64,000 nucleotides of DNA. Origin: Larix kaempferi. Its lineage: Eukaryota; Streptophyta; Pinopsida; Pinales; Pinaceae. A program made the translations under genes and the position numbers. The notes below the pieces were generated by a model. It was not told where the DNA came from. It searched no databases and saw nothing but the letters and a program-made list of their open reading frames with translations. The stretch covers positions 1,692,001 through 1,756,000 of the forward strand of contig BSBM01000822.1 in NCBI GenBank assembly GCA_027924585.1. The letters run 5' to 3'. Numbering within the stretch: position 1 is the stretch's first letter; the number at the start of each line of letters is the position of its first letter. Positions 23,058-33,949 of this stretch are shown piece after piece.

Positions 23058-23830
23058 ATTTTTGAGCTATCACAAAATCTAGATTTGACGAAATTAGTGT
23101 CACCCATGCTTCAAGAGACTAAAGTGAATAAGATGATGGCTGTTAATCAACATCCCTTAGACATCTACTCATGAAAACAAATTCTTTTTCAGTGAGATTT
23201 TTTCGAATGGAATGAAGCCTGAAAATCCATCTTGATAGATCAGATCAAAGTGTGCAATTTTTTTTCAATCAAGAGTCAAGTTGTTGAAACAATATGCATA
23301 TGTTGACTTTTACTTACTAAAGTCATGGAAAAATTCTTAAAAACACTTTTAGAATCTTTGTCAAATCAACCATGTATTGTTGCATGTGATTTAAATGATT
23401 TGCTTATACTAGGCAAAAATAATTTGTTTGTTCAATGAATGGATGTAGTTATCGAGGGTCTATAGGATGTAATAGATCAACACCACAGGGTGGATGCTCT
23501 CCCCAAAAATGGTTTATATACTTACAATAGTTGTTGGGGTGGCTCCCACTAGATTGCTCCACTTATTTAACTAATTTTTAGTGATTGCCCATTTTTTATA
23601 CAACCAACAACTCTCTACTATATATTCCTCTTTCCCTTGGTTCTTTTAGACCATTGGCACGTCCTTTTCTATGTTGTCAATTCTAGGTTACATAACAATC
23701 CCTTTTCTTTAAAATGTCGTGGACCTACTTTCTAGGCCTTGGGGACGATTTTCAATACTTATGGGATCACTTTGTGTGGTTTCACAACTCTACAATGCAT
23801 TTTTTCAACAAAAGTCAAAGTATTTCTACA
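23058..23830 (+). pseudogene. LINE endonuclease (APE-type) relic
   Basis: LINE endonucleases nick the target DNA. Readable pieces, in shifting frames: LMLQ-type SPMLQETKVNK with the catalytic Glu near 23113, VACDLNDLLILGKNN (expected GDFNDLL, near 23390), MDVVIEGL, HRVDALPKNGLYTYNSCWGG (23490-23535), then PFFIQPTTLYY and LDHWHVLFYVVNSRLHNNP, matching the SDHxPI-type end of the domain. Its AGDLN Gly is Cys and the SDH Ser is Leu. No reverse transcriptase follows, so this is an isolated endonuclease part on the strand opposite to the flanking LINE fragments. Confidence 0.7.
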
Positions 23831-24479
23831 TTCACATTCAAATCTATAATAAGTTAATAGTGTGCTATATATTATAGAGGAGAGGCATATATATGGAAAT
23901 ATCACAACTACATCCTTACCAATTAATAAGGAATCACTAAGCCTTTAAGTCAAAATGAGATATAACTTATTCATAAGGTGGAGGGTTTGGAGGAGAAAAA
24001 CGAGAATTTGCAGTCGAAATTTCCACATATGATGGCTAAGCAAAGTAGATCGAAATACATTTTTTTTTCCAAACAACCATGAAAAATTAGAATTGTAATC
24101 GAATTCCCTTCCTTTGAAAGGAAAGTTTTAGAATCAAACCAAGATCTTACAAAATGAGTTAGCATCATACTTTAGAAAATATTTAATCGTATCACTATTA
24201 AACGCCTCAAAGGAAAGGACACAACAAAATCTTCATGAAATTTGTTTTAATAATCTCTTTTTCACTTCATTGCATCTACTTCACCTCCATTTTTTTCCCT
24301 TTCGGCGTTCCTTTGCACCTTTTGGGGCAATTGCTAGTTTATAGGGTGCATATCACATATACTATAATATTCCCATCCAATAAGCATTGGAATTTTTTCA
24401 CAATACCAAGCATGGGACTTTACATGCTTCCTATGACATCTATCTAATGAACTTTGTTAACTTGAAATTGAAAGGTTAA
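23831..24479. other. AT-rich spacer, nothing recognised
   Basis: No gene motif or repeat noticed between two LINE fragments. Confidence 0.4.
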
Positions 24480-25075
24480 ATAAACCATGATTTTTTTTCA
24501 AAAGAAAAAAAAGGACTACACTTTATATTAATTATATGAAGTGTTTACAAGTATCAGTTGAAGTTACCATAACAGTAACCAAATAATACACATAACTAAA
24601 GGCCCAACCAAACAGGTCCATCAAACCAAACAAAAACAATGAGATCGCAAAACTATCCCAATGACCCCATCAAAGAAATAACCAAATCAATAACAAGCCA
24701 CTACTGTCTGCCAACATATTATGTTCCCGATATATATGCTGGAAGGTGATGCCCGAAAAATCTGCAATGATGTTCTTTGTTTTCTCCATTCAAAAGCTAA
24801 GCGTCGAAGCCTGTAACAGAGATTTATTTTGAGCCCAGTTAATAAAAACCATAGAGTCGCTAGCCTCCTGAACATAGTCAATATTTTTTTTATCTAATAA
24901 AGTATAAAAACATCCATAGAACCATCAATTCACATTTGGAGTTGGAACCAAGACCACAATTCATTTTTAATCGATAACAACTGGTCTTCTCCACCAACGG
25001 GACCGCCCCTGCCCCACTACTCATGGACTAGTTCTATGATGCCCCATCGAAGAAACCTTTCACCCAGTCCAATCT
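24480..25075 (-). mobile_element. 5'-truncated LINE: RNase H and 3' end
   Basis: Minus-strand RNase H relic from about 25065: WVKGFFDGAS, MNCGLGSNSKCELMVLW, SDSMVFINWA, then FQHIYREHNMLADS. The catalytic order D-E-D-D is present; the third block reads SDS where GDS is usual. A short AT-rich trailer ends at an A-rich tail (T/A run on the plus strand at 24491-24512). The 5' end is cut within the RNase H domain, as expected for a truncated LINE insertion. It is similar in style to LINE2 of this window (GFFDGAA, CSELCALW, LGDSLSIISWA). Confidence 0.75.
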
Positions 25076-25457
25076 AAAGATAGGTCATGCTTGTAAACCA
25101 CTAATTTATATATGGTAAATTGAAACATTACCTTTATATAAATTCCACATCAACCTAAATGCAAGATCATTTAAAATTTCATTACATATTATAATCTATA
25201 TTAATATTAATATAATCTTACACAATCATAATTTATAATATTAGTTATCTTTAACATTTATTTAATTGATCATTTTATTTACAAAACAAATTAATAAAAT
25301 TATCTAAATAACAAAGATAATTACTATTCATGAAAAAAATACAATCACCGTAAATATGTTAAAAACAAAGAAACTGAAATTATTATTATTATTATTTTAT
25401 TACAATCACCATATCTTTAAAAACCAAAGAACTTCTTTTCTTTCATTACTATACAAA
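25076..25457. other. AT-rich spacer, nothing recognised
   Basis: Very AT-rich with short TTA runs near 25380; no gene. Confidence 0.4.
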
Positions 25458-25640
25458 TAAAAATCCCAAAATTACGCAAAAATGATTTATTATTTGAATA
25501 TATAACGCAATTCTTCTTTAAAAACCCCAAAATTACTTGAAAATGATTTATTATTTGAATATATAACGCAATTCTTCTTTAAAAACCCCAAAATTACTTG
25601 AAAATGATTTATTATTTTAATATATAACACAATTCTTCGA
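25458..25640. repeat. 61-bp tandem repeat, three copies
   Basis: The marker AATGATTTATTAT recurs at 25481, 25542 and 25603, a period of 61 bp. The first two units are nearly identical, the third diverges at its right end. Small minus-strand ORFs over it are by-products. Confidence 0.85.
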
Positions 25641-26195
25641 GTTAGAGGTAAAATTCCAATCATGACTTTATTTATGAATCTAAATAGTGGTGGATATTTG
25701 ATATCACATGAACTCTTTTTAGTCTCAATCATGATGGAGAACATGGACATGGATATCTTGAGGATATTATAAGAGGCTCAAACTATCTTCTTAGTTCTAA
25801 AATAAGACCTAAAACTGCTTTAAGAGCTTATCTTCTCCATATGTAAAGAAACACGTTAACAACCACCACAAAAATCTACCTCCTTACGAACCACCCATAA
25901 ATTATTTAAATAAGCCATCTTCGATAAGATAAAATAACATAACATCACTTTATATGCCAACACACACACACACACATCATGCCAAATCTCTTTTTCATAG
26001 TATAGGCTCTATGAAATTTAGAAAAAGATTAGATCCGTGTAAAATGAAGTAATCATATGCAAAAAGTAGATATTATATAGTCTCTCAAATTAAAAAAAGC
26101 TTAGATATGTATACGTTGGAGTAATGATATGCAAAAAGTCGATGGGCGTGGGAAATTTTCTAGGACTAATCTTCATGAAAAATGTGATGATACGT
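25641..26195. other. AT-rich spacer, nothing recognised
   Basis: No gene. A short CA run lies at 25961-25976. Two related AAAAAG-TTAGAT-GTATA stretches near 26020 and 26095 hint at a ~75-bp duplication. Confidence 0.35.
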
Positions 26196-26429
26196 TTTTT
26201 TTTCCCCGAAAAAAAGATCACAGTTCTTGTTTTTTATTAAAAAAAACATGAACCATATTGTTCAATTGGCAAAAAAAAGCCTTACATAGTCATCTCCAGA
26301 TAAAACCTCCTCAAAAGTATTGGATCATTACTTTCTACTTTATGTCTTACATCCTTATCTAAAAACAATCTACATGTTGCTAGTATGTAGAAAGTCACAA
26401 AAATAGATACCAAAATTAACTATCCTATG

Positions 26430-29400
26430 GACATATGTAACCAAAAAGTGGTCCAGGATCAAGTTCATTGATGAGGTCTTGATTGATCTCCCAAAGCTGT
26501 GCTTGATTCTCCTCCTTTAATAATTCCTATTTAGATAGGGAGTTATTCTAAGTGTTCCTTTCCCGAAAAATATGATAGAAAGAAACATCGTAAAAAAGAT
26601 GCAGAAAGTTGATGATATACTCGTATAAAAGCTTAAGATATATGTTCTTAGGCATAACTTTGTAGCTGAGCCAATCTATGACTAGGAGTGAATCCCCATA
26701 AACCTATAAACACTTCACTTTTTTGTAGATGGACAATTTTGGCACCTTGGAGATGGCAGTCAATTCTGCCATCTTGTTGGTGGCCTCTCCAATACCTGTG
26801 GAAACTTTCATCCAATGGTTGTCGAATAGATAAAGAATAACACATGTGCCCTCTCTTCTCGGACTACCCACAACTGCACTGCCAAAATAAATCCACGCTT
26901 TTGACTTGTCAATCTGCTCAATCATAATGATTCTCTGATGTTTATCCTTGGGCTTCTGTGGAAAGTGTTCCGGGATAGATAAAATTTTAGTATCATAAAT
27001 ATCGAGGGGGATAAGAATATCCTGGAAGGTAATTTTGTTACTAGCTATCCATGTGCCCCATATCATGAGGTCAGGCAGGGTAGTGAATTCCCGGAATACT
27101 GAATTTCTCATCCAACTCTGTAAATCCTCCTTTACACCATCCCCATGCCACACAAAAGGCATGCCCGTAACTAAAGAAGCATAATTACACATTTCAGATA
27201 GATAAGGGAAACTAATGAAAATGTGGTTGAGATGTTCTCCACTGTAGCAACATAACGGACAACGGATCGGTCCCGTATCATATAGAGAGACTAGGTGATC
27301 CCATACTGATACCTTTCCTTCCAAGGTAATCCAAAGAAATAAATTTTCCTTAAGAGGACAATTGAGAGTCCAGACAAAACTATGTCACCACTTAGGAGGA
27401 GTAATATCTTCTTCCTCACGTAGAACTTGATAGACATACTTCGAGAGATATGAACCCCCACAAGGGTTTTTAATCCAGACTATAGAGTCCTCCTTGTTAG
27501 ACGAGCGAATGTGGCAGTATTTCAGAGATTTGATGAAGTGGTCCCAAGAGGTCTTATCCTCATGTACAACCCCAAATGTTCAGATGATAGCCATTAAGGG
27601 TGTAAAGGAGATATGATTTGATAATCAACTATCTGAGATAAAAAGATATAGCTGCTGTCAATCAATTGATCCACCATGTGCTCTAGAAAATGGTGAGCAT
27701 TCTTACACCCATTCCAAGAGTCTGTGCCGATTCTGAGACATCTTCCATTACCAATTTTCCAAGAAATCCAATCCCCAATTAAATCAAAAGCAACTATCAA
27801 TGCCTTCTACATTATGGATCCATTCCTCCTCTATTTGTATTTGGATCATAACCACTCAAGAATAGACATAGGAGACATGTATTTTTGTTGTATAACCTTT
27901 ACCCAGAGACCGTTATCAGCGAGTAGCCTCAAGATTCCCTTTGCAACCAATGCTTTGGAAAAGCGATGGAGGTTTTTAAACCCCCCGTCACCGAGCTGTT
28001 TAGGAAGAGATAACACTTTCCAGGAGATCCATTTAAAATATTTAACTTCATGCTTTCTATGCCATAAAAAAAATGAAGCAGATATTTCTAATGTGGTCAA
28101 ATACTCCAGAAGGAACATGAGCAAGTGTAACCCAGTAAACTGGGAGACCTTCCAAAACAGACTTAATAAGAGTAAATATTCCAGCTTTTGACAACCATGA
28201 ATTGCACCATAGAGTAATATTCCCCTCAATTATGCTAATTAACCATGTCTAGTATTTGATATTTAATCCTTAGTTTGAGTACAAACCCCAGATATTTCAT
28301 ACCCAATGTTATATCACAGAACTCAAATCCTGTTTGATCAATCATCCATTCCATATCTTGTTGCTCCATATAAAAAAAGATAAAGAGGACTTTCGGGAAT
28401 TACAGAGCATACATGTGGCAACTCAAAAAGATCTAAAATCCCTTTGAGTTTAAGAAAATATCTTCTGGATCCATCTGAGAACATTAATATCTCATCAACA
28501 AATAGTAGGTGAGTTATGTAAACTGCACCCCCAAAATGAAAGCCTTTAAGATTCACATTGGCTCTAGCAGTCATGATACGTCTACTGATTCCTTCCATGA
28601 TTAAGAGGAATAGTAATGGGGCAGGTGGAAATCCTTGGAGAAGGCCTCTACCTGGCCTAAAAAAGGAGGAGGCAGGTCCATTAACTAGTACAACAAAGCT
28701 CACTAATTCAATACATGATAGAATGTAGTTCACAATGGGAAGCTCAAAATTTATGTGTAACAAAACCAGTCTAAGAAAAGACTAGTTCACTCTGTCGTAT
28801 GCCTTGGAGAGGCCAACTTTGATGACAACAAATGGAGCATGCTTTTTCTTTGTAGAGTGTAAGACTTCCAAGAAAGCGAATTGTTCAGGAGTGATCACTT
28901 TAGACAAGATTCGCTATAACTTTTGCAATAAGTTTATATACGCAGTAGAATAAAGAAATAGGTATGAGGTCTTCCATGCACTTCACTCTGCCAACTTTTG
29001 GAATCAGGGTTAAAAAAGTGGAATTTAAAGCAACAAGTACTCTGCCCTTTTTTCTGGATTCTTCTAGTACAACATGAAGGTCATCTCCAATGACATCAAA
29101 CATACCTAAAAAGAACTCTTACAGCCATCCATTTGGTCCAGGGCTCTTATCATGATGCACAGAGTGGATAGATGCTAGTAATTCTTATTTAGTGATAGGC
29201 GCAAAAAAGGTCTGATTCTGGTCATCGGTAACAAGATGAGGATAATGTGCTATAACCTCCATATTGGATATAATTGGGGATTTTGGATCTTCCTTATACA
29301 AATTGGAGAAATGATTCACGCCAATAGAGGCTATATCATGAAAGCCAGAGACCATATTCCTGTTTTCAACCTCGATCTCCCAAATAGAGTTGGTGTGAAT

Positions 29401-30514
29401 TTTGTGCTAGATGAAATTATGAAAAAACTTTGAGTTACTATCACAATTTTTAAGCGACTTTTGAGTCTAAGAGAGGCCTCCTCTTCTAGTAGAAGGGTCC
29501 TTCTACGAGATTCCAGTCCCAAGATTTGGAATTTTTTATCATTCGAGATGAAACCTTCAGGGGATGAAGAGTGGACTGCAGCCAACTGCGATTCTACTAA
29601 AAGAAGATCCCTTTCCTTAAGTTTCTTGTTATTGTCGGTCTAAGGGATGACACTAGATTTGAGCTTCTTAAGGTTATTTATAAATTGAACTACAACGGAG
29701 GATAGGTCAGATTCTCTATATGGGATCCAAAGGGACTTAACCATATTGTTGAAACTCTCATCTTGAATCCATATTGCATTGAATTTGAATGGGGAAGGAT
29801 GCTTTTCCAATTCCCCTTTAAATTCCATAAAGACATGAAAGTGGTCAGAGGACCTCTCATCTCCAACCCATTGCTTAATCAAAGGAAAAGACTGCAACAT
29901 ACCTTCATTGATAAGGTATTGGTCAAGTCTCTTTGCAATAGCCTGAGATCCCATTCGTTTGTTCCTCCACGTAGGCATGAGTTTGATGGGGGAAATATCC
30001 ATTAGGTTCATCTCCTCAATATATTTGGAAAAATAATCAGAAAGTGGGTCTTTATGGGATATTTCACCCCAAGTCTCAGCCTCGCCTATAGAAAAATTCA
30101 GATGCCAAGATAGAGTGAATCTTTTGGTGGTATGGAAACCCGCTGCACATAAATTGTCCCAAAAATCCATTTTGTTACTATAGGGGTTGCATAGATTGAG
30201 CACTATAAATGGAATACTGAGATCCATACATCGAAAAGCAACTCCCAAGCCAGATGATATTCCCCAACAAGAAATACATGACATAGAAATAATATTCCAC
30301 CCAGTGATCAAACCACCAGAGTGACCCACATCATCAAGACCATGGAATCCCATCCCGGTAGTAGTGTCTTAAGATCCTGTACAATAGTAGCTCCAAATGC
30401 CGATGATTCCTGTAGAAATAGAAGGTCACGATGGTGTATATTGACCAATCTTCTCAGGGCAAGTTTTTTGGATGGGTGCCCTATCCCTCTGATATTGTAA
30501 GAGATGCACAACAT
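26430..30514 (-). pseudogene. LINE1 ORF2: endonuclease, reverse transcriptase, RNase H
   Basis: Starts at the ATG at 30514: MLCISYNIRGIGHPSKK with LQES as endonuclease catalytic Glu block. After a shift near 30330: GGLITGW, WHLNFSIGEAETWGE (GGDLNF expected, Asp lost), AKRLDQYL and RSSDHFHVFMEF. Reverse transcriptase is read at about 29103 (NSTFLTLIPK) and 28763-28338 (GRGLLQGFPPAPLLFLLIME, then the active site LLFVDEILMF, where FVDD is usual). Further on come LGDGGFKNLHRFSKALVAK, a zf-RVT block (CPLCCYSGEHLNHIFISFPY) and RNase H (IYFGSAVVGSP with Asp lost, NKMAELTAI, VYGDSLLVIDWL). Several catalytic residues are gone, so it is dead. The stop is near 26430. Confidence 0.88.
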
Positions 30515-31760
30515 TATTTAGCCTTTGCATTGGGGGTGCATGCTCTTAAGGCCCCTGTAATGGTCTTTTGTTTTCCACCTCTTACATTAAGAGAAAATTG
30601 GAATCTGGATTTTTCCATCACTGAACTGTGACCTGTAAGCCTCCCGAAACTTCTAGTGACTTCCATCGCAATAACATCAACACTACTAATTGCTGAACCC
30701 ATTTTTGAAAAAAATCAAGGTCTAAAAGTGGTAACGATTTGATGATTTAACCCTGTGATGGTCCACAGACACATTCATAACCGAAGGAAAACTGGGAAGT
30801 GTCTCAATACTAGAGGGGGGAGATGGTGCAATCGGTCCTTCCACCATAAGGACAGTTGAAAAGGTGGAGGGGATGCAAAATATGGAGAATGTGAGTCCTG
30901 GCAGACTAAGTATGGAAGCGGGAAGTTCATACTAGTAGAGATAGTGGGGGGAGGATAAGAAATAATGGGCTGAGAGGAAGTTTCCTATGAAGAAACCTGA
31001 GACAAAAAGGATAAAGGACAAGGTAAGTAAGTCTCATAGGGTTTCGGGCAATCCAAGGTGACTAGGGAGGATGGGGAAGAGGAAAGAGAAAGAAGGGTAG
31101 GTCTAGGGTAAGGAGAAGCCTCAGGGGCCAGTGACCAAGGGTTGGTACCTCCAAAGAAAGAGTTGGATCCAAGAAAATAGGTCGGATTCACAAAAATATA
31201 GTAACTAATATTCAAGTCTGGATGGAAAGTTTGAAAACTAGGAGCAAAAAAACAAAAAGAGGATTGATTCTGTGGGGTGATACCTCTCGGTGAAGAAATC
31301 CCATCTTGTAAATCAGGGTTTGGTCGAGTAGGTGCCTCTAAAGAATGTTGAAGCTGTGATTCCTCCGATTGTTCTGTTGAGATTAGCACTTCTATATCAT
31401 TCCTCGTTGTGGGGATCACCAAATCTCTAAGTTCAAGCACCATATCAGCAGGAGCGGAATACACATGATCTGCCCCCCTAAAAATCGCATTAGGGGATAG
31501 TTCATGTTCATCATCCCGCCCCTCCTCTATTTGTGATCTTCTGTAACTCCAATACTGTCTAATAAAAGGCTTATCGCAGTCCTGGATGAGATGATAATAT
31601 TCTTGGCATCGGTTACACCTGAAGGGCGGTCCAATATAGTCAAGGTTCTGACTGTAGGAGAATAACCCTTTTGAGATAACTATTTGATCAGGAAGACCCT
31701 CCCTCATATCCATCTCAACTAGGATCTTTTTCTACATCCATATTCCCAGTGGCTTCGTAG
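30514..31760 (-). pseudogene. LINE1 ORF1 3' part with CCHC zinc knuckle
   Basis: ORF1 proteins of plant LINEs bind RNA and package the element. The frame from about 31713 leftward reads MDMREGLPDQIVISKGLFSY, then the knuckle CNRCQEYYHLIQDC (C-x2-C-x4-H-x4-C), then a low-complexity Pro/Ser-rich region. It is broken by a stop at 30985 and shifts before a last 62-codon segment (30702-30514). The last codon AAA is followed by TAA, which overlaps the ATG of ORF2 by one base (TAATG, plus-strand 30512-30516). The N-terminal DUF4283 region is lost with the 5' truncation. The knuckle region is over 90% alike by eye to the copies at 49.5-50.2 kb. Confidence 0.85.
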
Positions 31761-32189
31761 CTGTAATTTGTCGTAAAAAAGAAATAAGCACCCATCTAGA
31801 CAGTGAACGAAAAATCATGGGCCTACGGGCGCAGGTGCATAGCTAAACGTGTCAAAAGCCCATGAAAGTAAAGGTAAATAAAATGAGGAAACCTATTGTA
31901 AATGAAACCAAGGGTAGGGACAGCAACCTAACACCATAGTTGAAACACAATTCAGAGGTGAACCATGTAGAAAACCAAGCCATTGCTCCAACAAACCCTA
32001 ACCGCCATGAAAACTCACCATTGCTCAAAGCCTTTTGTAGGATACATCATGATGTTTTTTAGTCCATACAAAAGTGGATATGCATACTATTACCTTCTTT
32101 AGTTATTCGAGGGTGCAAAATATTTTCCAACTATATGCATAACATTATTGATCATTATCATAATCTTTCTATCATAATCATAAAAAAGT
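31761..32189. other. Spacer between LINE1 and laccase-copia block A
   Basis: Not shared with the corresponding place at 50350. It may be unrelated DNA or a remnant of LINE 5' sequence; no motif recognised. Confidence 0.35.
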
Positions 32190-32419
32190 TTATTATCCCT
32201 CACAAAGCAAGGATATATTTTTTGTTGGAAGTCAAACTTCATTGACCTGTATCAGTATTTTTTTTAGAATTTGTTTTTTACAAAGTTTATAATGTTTTGC
32301 ACCATTTTAATATTTAACATAATATTTTGAAAATCAAAATAAAGTCAACAATTTTTGAAATACATTAATTTCTTTTTTTGATTGGTTTAGGATTGGGACA
32401 TAAATCCCTGGAGGAGTAG
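32190..32419 (+). repeat. Dispersed AT-rich repeat, copy 2
   Basis: Matches 16538-16880 block by block (GCAAGGATATATTTTTTGTT, GAAGTCAAACTTCATTGACC, TTTTTACAAAGTTTATAATG, GGACATAAATCCCTGGAG) and runs on into the shared sequence of block A. No coding capacity. Confidence 0.65.
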
Positions 32420-32869
32420 TTTTAATTGCCATAATTTAAAAATAAATAAAAATAATTTACAAAACTAAAATTTCTACAAATGCCACCTTTTATCTAGTAT
32501 CACCTGTTACATTAAATATAGTTTAATAATATATAGTTTTTGACTTGATGTAAGAGTTGTTGTTTAAGGGTTCAAGCATGTCGGGCCCTTGTGAGTTAGC
32601 ACCTAAGTTGTGAGTGATTGACAGACGATCCCACTACCACGAGGCTTTATGCTATGAGTTTCTTTTCCCAAAAAACAAAGTGTAATAATTTACATTACAA
32701 GGAAGCACTTGATGCTTTCGCACATGTCATGTTGTTATGTATTGCACTTTCAAATAAGCACTAATTCTAGTGTTTATTGATTATCAGACATGGTATCTGT
32801 TAGATTGGAACAAGTTGGTCAGATTGAATGGCATATATAACGAAGTGTTGTATATAGAAAGGATAGCGA

Positions 32870-33185
32870 TAAACCTACAATTCACTATCTACCCAAAGAA
32901 AGGCATACCATATTCGTTCCCTAAACTTGATGCAGAAGCTCAAATTCTATTATGTGGTGTTACATTACCAACATATCATTTGTTTTCAGCTTTGTATTAT
33001 GTTTTTCCTATCAAATATGGTTGATAGTGAAGGCGAGTTTTAATCATACAGGTGAATGATGAAACAGAGATGTGGAGGAAAGAGAAGCAAAAGCTAACAA
33101 ATATGGCAGAGGTCCAAACGTGTCAGATGCATATACCATAAACGACCAACCTGGATTACTCTTTCCATGATCTACTAAAGATAAG
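32870..33185 (+). pseudogene. Laccase (multicopper oxidase) exon relics, copy A
   Basis: Laccases oxidise monolignols in plant cell walls. The first piece (about 32878-32950) reads FTIYPKKGIPYSFPKLDAEA, matching the end of the second cupredoxin loop after the HAHxxW motif. An intron-like gap follows, with a good acceptor at 33051. The second exon (33052-33185, 134 bp) matches GEWWNxDVEA...GPNVSDAYTINxQPGLLFPCSTKD, but has TGA in place of both Trp codons and of the Cys codon. The copper-binding histidines before and after are not present. A donor-like GTATC follows at 33186. Confidence 0.8.
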
Positions 33186-33426
33186 GTATCAATTATATTA
33201 TTTCATTTATATTATATTTAAGCATGGCCGGGAGTAGTTATGAATTTTATTGTTTTTTTATGACTATTATAGCAATGTAGATCTACCTTGGCATTTATCA
33301 TGTACAAAAAAATTTAAAATAAATCTAAATCTAAATTTATATTTTTTTAATATTAACTGAGGATAGATTTATATTTACGTAATTTTGGGTTATTGCTTTT
33401 ACAATTTAGGTAGGTAGATGAATCTA

Positions 33427-33762
33427 TGAAGTTTTCACATTGAACCTAGCTAGTAGAAAGATCACATAAAGCTTGCGAGAAAGAGAAAAGAAGCGAGACA
33501 AGCTTGAGAGAAAGAATGAATTGTATTATGATTGGAATGAATAAAAAACGCATTATATACTATGCATGGCTAAGTGAATTCGCCATAGTAGTGATCTAGA
33601 GAGATCTTAGACACTCACCAAAAGTAAAAGCGACACTTTATGGTAGTAAAGGCCACACTTTATCGAGTTCTCTATTGGTATGCTTTATGGCAATAAAATC
33701 CACGCTTTGTGGCAGTAAAATCCATGCTTTATGAAAGTTGCTAGTGTGTAATATCTCCAACA
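33427..33762 (-). repeat. Copia element A 3' LTR
   Basis: 336 bp, starting TGTTGGAGATATTACACACT on the minus strand directly after a CAGGGGGGA polypurine tract, and ending ...CTTCA. Internal short repeats of the type GCCACACTTTATGGCAGTAAA recur about every 30 bp (33630-33740). Nearly the same sequence forms the LTR at 51345-51681. Confidence 0.9.
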
Positions 33763-33949
33763 TCCCCCCTGAACACTACTAGGGTGTAAATGATGAATGC
33801 GTCTTGGCAACCAAGGCCATGTTAGGTACCCATTTTATAATGCATATAAGAATAAACATTGAAAAATAGTGGAAAGAGGCAAAACCTCATGGGAAAAAAA
33901 ACTCCCTCAAAGTACAATGTATCAAAGAAGAAGAAACAAATGCAGTTGC

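Larger units (their letters stand above)
26196..31760 (-). mobile_element. LINE1: decayed non-LTR retrotransposon, 5'-truncated
   Basis: On the minus strand the order is ORF1 3' part (zinc knuckle), ORF2 endonuclease, reverse transcriptase, zinc-binding C-terminal region, RNase H, 3' trailer and an A run (plus-strand T run at 26196-26204). The 5' end breaks off near 31760, just beyond the DUF4283-type end of ORF1, where similarity to the fragment at 49500-50350 stops. Many stops and shifts make it an old copy. I could not find a target-site duplication. Confidence 0.88.

Noticed and set aside
25490-25750. Minus-strand ORF of 86 codons with an internal repeated peptide
   Set aside because: It is a by-product of the 61-bp tandem repeat.
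26588-31782. A 12-bp match (TCGTAAAAAAGA) near both ends of LINE1 as a target-site duplication
   Set aside because: The left copy lies inside the ORF2/RNase H sequence, not after the A tail, so it is a chance match.
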